A stretch of 64,000 nt of DNA, from assembly GCA_040080215.1 (NCBI GenBank), contig JBEBIT010000003.1, forward strand, positions 1 through 64,000. The letters are read 5' to 3'. The position numbers were made by a program, and so were the translations under genes. The DNA comes from CAIUGU01 sp040080215 (lineage in GTDB: Bacteria; Pseudomonadota; Gammaproteobacteria; Steroidobacterales; Steroidobacteraceae). Shown here piece after piece: positions 57,655 to 64,000 of the stretch (position 1 is the stretch's first letter; every line of letters starts with the position of its first letter). The notes below the pieces were generated by a model. It did not search any database. It was given only the letters and a program-made list of their open reading frames with translations, and was not told where the DNA came from.

Positions 57655-59610
57655 CTAGGCTGCGCGCTGCTGCGGCATCTCGTCGTTGAACTGCGAGGGC
57701 GAGGCTGCGGCCGCCGAGTAATACCCGTCCTTCTGCTTGTTGCCGAGCGTGAAGGATTTGACCGACTCGAGCAACTGCTCCACTTCGTTCCGGAGCGAGA
57801 TGGACACGGCTGCAGTTTGCTCGACCAGCGCAGCGTTCTGTTGCGTGTCCGCGTCGATGTGCTGGATCGCGGACTTCATCTTGCTCATGTCGTCAGCCTG
57901 CGCGCGGCTGGCTTCGGCGATGCGGCTCACGATGCCGGACACCTGTTCCACTGACTGCAGGATCGCCGTCATGCCCTTGCCCGCGGTCTCCACCTGGGCT
58001 GCACCCTGCCGGACGTCCTGCGTCGACGCAGTGATGAGCTGCTTGATCTCGCTGGCTGCCGTGGAGCAACGTTGCGCAAGGCCTCGCACCTCGCTGGCGA
58101 CCACCGCGAAGCCGCGGCCATGTTCGCCGGCGCGTGCTGCCTCGACGGCTGCGTTCAGCGCGAGCAGGTTGGTCTGGAAAGCGATCTCATCGATGACGCC
58201 GATGATGTCGCCGATGCGACGCGACGAACCGGTGATGCGCTCCATGGTGGCCACGACTTCGTCGACCGCGGACTTGCCGTTCGCCACCGCCTTCAGGGCA
58301 TTGCCGGACTGCGTCTGGGCCTGATTTGCGGCGTTCAGGTTGGTGGCCACCTGGTCGGCAACGCGAGCGATATTGTCCGCGGATTCGCTGACTACCGCTG
58401 CCTGCTCCGAACCGCGGCGGGCGAGGTCATCGTTGGCGGAAGCAATTTCCGAACCTGCGACGCCGATCGTGTCCGACGCCTCGCGGATGCGGACCACGAT
58501 CTTCTGCAGGCGTTCACGACTTGCATTGAACGCGTCGATCATCACGCCGATCTCGTCGCGGCCTCGGGCAGGATAGTTAACGGTCAGGTCGCCGCTCGCC
58601 ATCTTCTCGATGCGGGTCACGAGCGCTCCGAAGCCTAGCTTGTTCGAGACGTAGAAAGCAGCGAAGAAGTAGACGCAGACCAGCAAGCAAGCGCCAGTGA
58701 TCGCACTCAGAGTCAGGATGCGGGCCCGCTGGGCCGCTATGCGGGCATCCAACCGCTCATTGACCTTCTCGATGGCATTGGTCGACAAGGCCATCGTGGC
58801 CGCAACGAACCCGGCCGACGCGGCCGCCACTTCCTTGGCATACGCTTCGATTTCGTGCTCGTCGCTTGAGCGCGTGCTCAGGTCCTCGAACTTCCGTGCC
58901 TGCTCGAGCCAGTTGGCGGGCATGAGCGCCGGCCGAAGTGACTCGTTGGCAGCAGTGGCGCGCATCGCATACCCCTGCATGTCCTGGACCACGCCAGCCA
59001 CCTTCGTGGTCCAGTAGCCCACTTCACCGGAGCTGTTTTCGGGCACAGGCTTGCCGGCCCGCTTCTGCGCAGAGTATTCCAGCGCTCGGTTGAGTCCACC
59101 CATTTCCATGACGACATTCGGCGCGGCAATCACGGCGATCTGTCCCGCGTAGTACGTGTCGAGATCCGGATCCAGTGTGATGTTCGAGTGATCGCCCACC
59201 AGGGAGACAATGTCCAGGAGGTCGTTCGACAGTGCCGAGAGGCTTTCCGTACTGCGACTCTGGTTCCACCGACCCTGCATCGAGCGGAAGTTAGCGCCGA
59301 TCTGCAGTTTGTCGCCATCGCTCTCGATCAGCTTCGCTAGTTCAGATATCCCTTGGTCTATCCGTGCCGCTGTCCCCGAGTCCAGATGGCTGTTGGCCGA
59401 TGCGGCGAGGAGATCGTTCAGGGCGCGCATGTAATGCGTCCCTACCTCTTCCTTCTCCGCGAAGCCGATCGTGTCGGTCGCGTACCCGATGACTGAATAA
59501 ACGGCGATGCCCATTGGCAGCATGAAGGCAGCGCTGATGAGCGCGAACTTGGCAGGCAGCCTGAGAAGCTGCATCAGACGGATACCGGGGCTGAGAAGCG
59601 CTGCCGACAT
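57655..59610 (-). CDS. Methyl-accepting chemotaxis protein
   Basis: A 651-residue chemoreceptor with an N-terminal membrane helix (about 19-40), a periplasmic sensor region of about 270 residues, a second membrane segment (about 310-335), a HAMP domain (about 335-390) and the signalling domain with the tip IDEIAFQTNLLALNAAVEAA and EVRGLAQRCSTAASEIK. The end NAALVEQTAAVSISL is canonical; the CheR-binding pentapeptide is absent here (the tail ends MPQQRAA). The ATG has AAGGGA nine bases upstream. A clear sigma-28 promoter lies 80 bases upstream. The ligand is unknown. Confidence 0.95.
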   Translation of the reverse strand: MSAALLSPGIRLMQLLRLPAKFALISAAFMLPMGIAVYSVIGYATDTIGFAEKEEVGTHYMRALNDLLAASANSHLDSGTAARIDQGISELAKLIESDGDKLQIGANFRSMQGRWNQSRSTESLSALSNDLLDIVSLVGDHSNITLDPDLDTYYAGQIAVIAAPNVVMEMGGLNRALEYSAQKRAGKPVPENSSGEVGYWTTKVAGVVQDMQGYAMRATAANESLRPALMPANWLEQARKFEDLSTRSSDEHEIEAYAKEVAAASAGFVAATMALSTNAIEKVNERLDARIAAQRARILTLSAITGACLLVCVYFFAAFYVSNKLGFGALVTRIEKMASGDLTVNYPARGRDEIGVMIDAFNASRERLQKIVVRIREASDTIGVAGSEIASANDDLARRGSEQAAVVSESADNIARVADQVATNLNAANQAQTQSGNALKAVANGKSAVDEVVATMERITGSSRRIGDIIGVIDEIAFQTNLLALNAAVEAARAGEHGRGFAVVASEVRGLAQRCSTAASEIKQLITASTQDVRQGAAQVETAGKGMTAILQSVEQVSGIVSRIAEASRAQADDMSKMKSAIQHIDADTQQNAALVEQTAAVSISLRNEVEQLLESVKSFTLGNKQKDGYYSAAAASPSQFNDEMPQQRAA

Positions 59611-59664
59611 GACTGTTTTCCCTTCCGCAATTCGAGTGTTGGCCGCCGGCAAGCGGCGACACCT

Positions 59665-59680
59665 GGGCACCTAGGTACCC
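59665..59680. promoter_or_regulatory. Palindrome GGGCACCTAGGTACCC in the chemoreceptor leader
   Basis: A 16-base near-perfect palindrome (one mismatched pair) around ACCTAGGT lies just downstream of the predicted start of transcription of the sigma-28 promoter. It may be an operator or form a leader hairpin. By-eye call. Confidence 0.3.
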
Positions 59681-59689
59681 GTTACTGCC

Positions 59690-59716
59690 CTATCGGCGTG
59701 CAGGCGGCGCACTTTA
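59690..59716 (-). promoter_or_regulatory. Sigma-28 (FliA) promoter of the chemoreceptor gene
   Basis: On the minus strand TAAAGTGC (59716-59709) and GCCGATAG (59697-59690) are separated by exactly 11 bases, the FliA layout TAAAGTTT-N11-GCCGATAA with two and one mismatches. The chemoreceptor ATG lies 80 bases downstream, in the right orientation. So this gene should be expressed with late flagellar/chemotaxis genes. Confidence 0.8.
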
Positions 59717-59837
59717 TAGGCCTTATCACGTAGTCCGGGGAAACTGAGACGTGGCCGCAGACGCTACGGAAGGGTCGTATGCAAAGGGGCGTAACCGACG
59801 CATTGACGCGGGGCGAGCGGTCCCGCGGGCGGACCGG

Positions 59838-62054
59838 CTAGGGGCGGGCAGGCTTCTTATGTCCAGCGCGGGGCAGCGCAACGCCCTTGAGCCCGGTGTG
59901 CTGGGTTCGGGCGGGCGTGGTTCGGCCATCCCGGGTCTTGACCGGACGGCGCGCACCCTCCGGGACGCCACCTGTTCCAGCCGGTTGCCAGGCGGGTACC
60001 AACTGATGCTTGCCGGGCCCGATCAGGTCGGCGCGGCCCATCTGCTTCAGGGCATCGCGCAACAACGGCCAGTTGTTGGCGTCGTGCCACCGCAGGAAGG
60101 CCTTGTGCAATCGTCTCACCTTCAGTCCGCGCGGAATCGTCACCGCCTCGCTCGTGGCGGTGACCTTGCGCAACGGATTCTTGCCTGAGTAGTACATCGC
60201 AGTGGCTGTTGCCATCGGCGAAGGCAGGAAAGCCTGCACCTGGTCGGCACGGAAGCCGTTCTTCTTGAGCCAGAGCGCGAGTTCCAGCATGTCTTCATCC
60301 GTCGTCCCCGGATGGGCCGCGATGAAGTAGGGAATCAGGTACTGCTCCTTGCCGGCCTCTTTCGAGTACTTGTCGAAAAGTTCCTTGAAGCGGTAGTACG
60401 TGCCGACGCCCGGCTTCATCATCTTCGACAGCGGGCCCTCGCCGATGGCTTCGGGGGCGATCTTGAGGTAGCCACCCACGTGGTGCTGCACGAGCTCCTT
60501 CACATACTCCGGCGACTCGACCGCGAGGTCGTAGCGGACGCCGGACCCGATCAGGACCTTCTTGATTCCGGGCAGGGCTCGGGCGCGTCGATACAGCTTG
60601 ATGAGCGGGCTGTGATCGGTATTGAGGTTCGGGCAGATGCCGGGGTAGACGCACGACGGTCGCCGGCACGCCGACTCAATCGCCTTCGACTTGCACGCCA
60701 GCCGATACATGTTCGCCGTGGGGCCACCCAGGTCGGATATCACGCCCGTGAAGCCTGGTGTCGAATCGCGGATGACCTCCATCTCGCGAATGATCGAGTC
60801 CTCCGAACGGTTCTGGATGATCCGGCCCTCATGCTCGGTGATCGAGCAGAACGTGCAGCCGCCGAAGCAGCCGCGCTGGATCGAGATGGAAAAGCGGATC
60901 ATCTCGTAGGCAGGAATCTTCGCATCGCCATACGACGGGTGCGGCACGCGGCTATACGGCAGTTCGTACACGGCATCCATCTCTTTCATCGTGAGCGGAA
61001 TCGGCGGCGGATTCAGCCAGACGTCGATATCGCCATGACGTTGCACGAGCGCGCGCGCGTTGCCTGGATTCGATTCGAGATGCAGGATGCGCGAGGCGTG
61101 TGCGTAGAGCACGGCATCGGCGCGCACGCTCTCGTAGGAGGGCATGCGGATAACCGAATGCTCGCGCGCGGCCGTCGGCACCTGGCGGTAGAACTTGACG
61201 ACCTTGACGCCGCCGTCCGCAGGCGTGGCACAAGAGGGTGCTGCAGCTCTTCCCGTCGCTTCCGGGGTCTCGGTAGCAGGGGCTTTGTCGGTCACGCCTT
61301 CCATCGCGTACGGATCTACCGGTGGATTGAGCGGACCGGGCGTATCAATCGTCGTGGAATCGATCTCGATCCAGTCCAGGGGCGTGCTGCGCCGAGCGAA
61401 GGCCGTGCCGCGCAGATCCGTGATCTTGTCGATCGACTCACCGGCGGCCAGGCGGTGTGCTATCTCGACGATCTGGCGCTCTGCGTTGCCGTATACGAGA
61501 AGGTCCGCCTTGGCATCGAGCAGGATGGACCGGCGGATCTTCTCCGACCAGTAGTCGAAATGGGCGATTCGCCTGAGGCTGGCTTCGATGCCGCCGATGA
61601 CGACGGGAACGTCGGCGAAGGCTTCGCGCACTCGCTGCGAGTAGACGATCACCGAACGATCCGGTCGCTTGCCGCCGATACCGCCCGGTGTATACGCGTC
61701 GTCGCTGCGCACCCGCTTGTCGGACGTATAGCGATTCACCATTGAATCCATGTTGCCGGCGGTGACGCCGAAGAACAGGTTCGGGCGACCGAGCCGTGCG
61801 AAGTCCTGCGCGCTACGCCAGTCCGGCTGGGCAATCAGGCCGACACGGAATCCCTGTGCCTCAAGCATGCGACCCACGATCGCCATGCCGAAGCTCGGGT
61901 GATCGACGTACGCATCGCCCGTGACGAGGATGATGTCGCAGCTGTCCCAGCCGAGCGCTTCCATCTCCTCCCGGGACATCGGCAGGAACGGAGTGGTACC
62001 GAAGCGGGACGCCCAGTACTTGCGGTAGGAGAAGAGGTCGCGGGCGGGTTGCAT
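59838..62054 (-). CDS. ygiQ: Radical SAM protein YgiQ (UPF0313)
   Basis: A 738-residue radical SAM protein. The start FSYRKYWASRFGTTPFLPMSREEMEALGWDSCDI is characteristic, with a B12-binding-like N-terminal region (about 35-200), then the radical SAM cluster CFGGCTFC (C-x3-C-x2-C) in about residues 395-405 and the family blocks IIQNRSEDSI and SDLGGPTANMY. The C-terminal 60 residues are basic. The reaction is unknown. ATG at 62054 is preferred (MQPARDLFSYRKYW). It is in the same direction as the GGDEF-EAL gene upstream. Confidence 0.93.
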   Translation of the reverse strand: MQPARDLFSYRKYWASRFGTTPFLPMSREEMEALGWDSCDIILVTGDAYVDHPSFGMAIVGRMLEAQGFRVGLIAQPDWRSAQDFARLGRPNLFFGVTAGNMDSMVNRYTSDKRVRSDDAYTPGGIGGKRPDRSVIVYSQRVREAFADVPVVIGGIEASLRRIAHFDYWSEKIRRSILLDAKADLLVYGNAERQIVEIAHRLAAGESIDKITDLRGTAFARRSTPLDWIEIDSTTIDTPGPLNPPVDPYAMEGVTDKAPATETPEATGRAAAPSCATPADGGVKVVKFYRQVPTAAREHSVIRMPSYESVRADAVLYAHASRILHLESNPGNARALVQRHGDIDVWLNPPPIPLTMKEMDAVYELPYSRVPHPSYGDAKIPAYEMIRFSISIQRGCFGGCTFCSITEHEGRIIQNRSEDSIIREMEVIRDSTPGFTGVISDLGGPTANMYRLACKSKAIESACRRPSCVYPGICPNLNTDHSPLIKLYRRARALPGIKKVLIGSGVRYDLAVESPEYVKELVQHHVGGYLKIAPEAIGEGPLSKMMKPGVGTYYRFKELFDKYSKEAGKEQYLIPYFIAAHPGTTDEDMLELALWLKKNGFRADQVQAFLPSPMATATAMYYSGKNPLRKVTATSEAVTIPRGLKVRRLHKAFLRWHDANNWPLLRDALKQMGRADLIGPGKHQLVPAWQPAGTGGVPEGARRPVKTRDGRTTPARTQHTGLKGVALPRAGHKKPARP

Positions 62055-62134
62055 GGCGGGCGCAGTGTAACTCACGCGGCACCTGGCATCATGCGAAACC
62101 CCGGGAATCAAGCCGATCAATCTGTCGGCAGGGC

Positions 62135-64000
62135 CTATTCCTTGCCGGCTGCGAACAGGGCGCTGAACTCGTCGGCGGGCATCGGCTTGCCGAAGTAGTA
62201 CCCCTGCATTTCGTCACAGTGGTTCTGCCTGAGGAAGTTCACCTGTTCCTCGGTTTCGACACCCTCGGCTACCACCTTCAGGCTGAGGTTGTGGCCGAGC
62301 GCGATGATGGTACGGACGATGGTCGCGTCGTCATGGTCGGACGCGATGTCCTGCACGAACGAGCGATCCACCTTCAGGCGGTCGACCGGGAAGCGCTTCA
62401 GGTAGCTGAGCGACGAGTAACCCGTGCCGAAGTCGTCCACGGCAATCTGCACGCCGAGCTTCTTGAGCTCGACCAGCATGGCCGCGAGTTTGGCGGCATC
62501 GTGCATGACCATGCTTTCAGTCAGCTCGATCTCGAGGTATTGGCCATCGAGTCCCGTTTGCGTGAGCACGGTTGCCACGGCCTCGACGAGGTTGTCGTGC
62601 CGGAACTGCCGTGCGGAGACGTTGACCGAGACAACGATCGGCGGCAACCCGGCATCCTGCCAGGCCTTGTTCTGGGCGCAGGCAGTCTGGAGCACCCAAC
62701 GGCCGATCGGCACGATCAGGCCCGTTTCTTCTGCGAGCGGAATGAAGCTGCCTGGCGAAATCATGCCCTGTTCGGGAACTCGCCAGCGGATGAGCGCTTC
62801 CGTCCCGATGATCTGGCCGCTGGCCAGGTCCACCCGCGGCTGGTAGTACAGCAGGAACTGTTGCCTTTCGAGGGCACGCCGCAAGCGGCTTTCCATTTCA
62901 AGCCGCTGCGTCATCTGCACGTTGAGGTCGTTCGTGAAGAAGCTGAAGCCTCCTCCTCCTCCGTCCTTCGCGCGGTACATCGCCGAGTCGGCGTTCTTCA
63001 GCAACGCCTCCGCATCCTTGCCATCGGCAGGATACATGGCGATGCCGATGCTGCACGTCACGTTGAACTCGCCTTCCTCGATGATCCAGGGCTCGGCTAC
63101 CGTGCTCAGCACGCGATCCATGATCTGCTTGACGACGCTGTGTCGCGAGTCGTCGGCGATCAGCAGCACGAACTCATCTCCGCCAAGCCGCGCCACCGTA
63201 TCGCACTCGCGCACGCAGCCGCGCAGGCGCTCGGACATCATCTTCAGCAAGCGGTCGCCAAAGTGGTGGCCGAGGCTGTCGTTGACGAACTTGAAGCGGT
63301 CGAGGTCGACGAAGGCGACGGCAACCTGCGTGCCGTGGCGCTCCGCCGAGAGAATGGCCTGCTGCAGCCGATCATTCAGCAGGGAGCGGTTTGCCAGCCC
63401 GGTAAGCGTGTCGTAGTTCGCCTGCTGTTCGATCCGGGCCTGGTACAGCTTGCGTTCGGTAATGTCCTCCACCGTGCCTTCATACAGCAGGATGTTGCCG
63501 TCGTCGTCGAAGACGGCGCGTGCGTTCTCCGAGATCCAGATGATGTCGCCGCCTTTGCGATAGACCTGCGCCTCGAAGCCGGAGACCGAGCCCCGCTCCT
63601 TGATCTGCCGGATGAATTCCTCGCGGCGTGCAGAGTCGACGTAGAGCTGGTTGCGGATATCCTTCAGCGAGTCGGTCATCTCCTCTGGCGACTCGAACCC
63701 GTAGATGCGGGCGAGGGCGGGGTTTGCATCGAGGTAGTGGCCTTCGGGAGTCGTGCGGAAGATGCCTTCGACGGCATTGTGGAACAGGCTGTGGTAGCGG
63801 CGTTCCGCCTCGCGCAGTGCATGGACCGCTTCGCGGCGGTCGGTGATGTCCTGGATGATGCCCTCGACGGCGGTCACTGTGCCGTCGGCATCGACGATGC
63901 CCGTGCCTCGTTCCCAGACCCAGCGAATCTCGCCATCCGCGCGGATCATGCGGTACTCGATGTCGAAGCGGCGGCGCTGTGCAATCGCATCCTGTACGGC
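62135..64000 (-). CDS. PAS-GGDEF-EAL c-di-GMP regulator (5' end outside window)
   Basis: The frame is open to the right edge, so the N-terminus is missing. The visible 621 residues begin inside a PAS/PAC domain (FDIEYRMIRADGEIRWVWER), then a second PAS (about 60-190), a GGDEF domain with intact RLGGDEFVLL (about 273-277; diguanylate cyclase) and an EAL domain starting with IIGTEALIRWR (about 400), containing DDFGTGYSSLSYLKRF (phosphodiesterase). Both catalytic motifs look functional, so it may make or break c-di-GMP depending on the signal seen by PAS. It is upstream of ygiQ. Confidence 0.93.
   Translation of the reverse strand, partial: AVQDAIAQRRRFDIEYRMIRADGEIRWVWERGTGIVDADGTVTAVEGIIQDITDRREAVHALREAERRYHSLFHNAVEGIFRTTPEGHYLDANPALARIYGFESPEEMTDSLKDIRNQLYVDSARREEFIRQIKERGSVSGFEAQVYRKGGDIIWISENARAVFDDDGNILLYEGTVEDITERKLYQARIEQQANYDTLTGLANRSLLNDRLQQAILSAERHGTQVAVAFVDLDRFKFVNDSLGHHFGDRLLKMMSERLRGCVRECDTVARLGGDEFVLLIADDSRHSVVKQIMDRVLSTVAEPWIIEEGEFNVTCSIGIAMYPADGKDAEALLKNADSAMYRAKDGGGGGFSFFTNDLNVQMTQRLEMESRLRRALERQQFLLYYQPRVDLASGQIIGTEALIRWRVPEQGMISPGSFIPLAEETGLIVPIGRWVLQTACAQNKAWQDAGLPPIVVSVNVSARQFRHDNLVEAVATVLTQTGLDGQYLEIELTESMVMHDAAKLAAMLVELKKLGVQIAVDDFGTGYSSLSYLKRFPVDRLKVDRSFVQDIASDHDDATIVRTIIALGHNLSLKVVAEGVETEEQVNFLRQNHCDEMQGYYFGKPMPADEFSALFAAGKE

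Overview
The window is GC-rich (by eye about 64-66%), densely packed chromosomal DNA with no rRNA, tRNA, CRISPR array or insertion sequence that I could recognise. Several family signatures (DUF6763, YgiQ, the TIGR02450 Trp-rich protein, c4-type cytochromes, a FliA-type chemoreceptor promoter) suggest a gammaproteobacterium, perhaps of the Steroidobacter/Nevskia/Xanthomonadales neighbourhood. That placement is an inference from family content only.

Region 1 (1-3.5 kb) holds an ABC exporter pair and a fused aminoglycoside-phosphotransferase-like/P-loop kinase, all on the minus strand. Region 2 (3.6-26.7 kb) is a striking stress and energy-management island: FtsH, three universal stress proteins, two ribosome-hibernation (HPF/RaiA) proteins (one fused to a cold-shock domain), nitroreductase, alpha/beta hydrolase, an acetyl-CoA-synthetase-like ligase in one operon with pyruvate dehydrogenase E1alpha/E1beta/E2 and an acyl carrier protein, PEP synthase with a CBS-domain protein, an acetate kinase fused to a PduL phosphotransacylase, three exported c-type cytochromes, a FixL/FixJ-like pair, a hybrid histidine kinase and a DksA/TraR-type zinc-finger protein. 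Phosphoketolase and transaldolase at 43.7-47.0 kb complete the logic: sugar phosphates to acetyl-phosphate, then ATP plus acetate through AckA, or acetyl-CoA through PduL. From memory, this resembles the low-oxygen-activated (lxa) locus of Burkholderia cenocepacia, and I read it as a survival module for oxygen or energy limitation.

Region 3 (26.8-35.1 kb) carries a YkgJ-type cysteine-cluster protein, peptide deformylase, a MocA-like nucleotidyltransferase, glutathione S-transferase, MoeB-rhodanese, and three exported enzymes: a Tat sulfatase, a tannase-family protein that has lost its catalytic serine and paired cysteines, and a Tat zinc alcohol dehydrogenase. Region 4 (35.1-43.5 kb) has Hsp20-Lon, a terminator and degraded 3' end of a chemoreceptor gene, PAP2 phosphatase, a flavin-dependent oxidoreductase, OsmC, SOUL haem-binding protein and a PQQ sugar dehydrogenase.

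Region 5 (47.0-51.0 kb) contains a cytochrome b561 and an unusual translationally coupled operon whose three products are all exported: a Tat-targeted thiamine-diphosphate enzyme, a monohaem cytochrome c and an orphan solute-binding protein. Region 6 (51.4-64 kb) has a TonB receptor with a PepSY membrane protein, DUF6152, MAPEG, a zinc alcohol dehydrogenase, a methyltransferase, a chemoreceptor with a textbook sigma-28 promoter, YgiQ, and a PAS-GGDEF-EAL protein that runs off the right edge.

The most interesting items are the AckA-PduL fusion, the exported ThDP-enzyme/cytochrome operon, the tannase-like protein with coordinated loss of its CS-D-HC motif, the HPF-cold-shock fusion, and the chemoreceptor remnant that still has its terminator.
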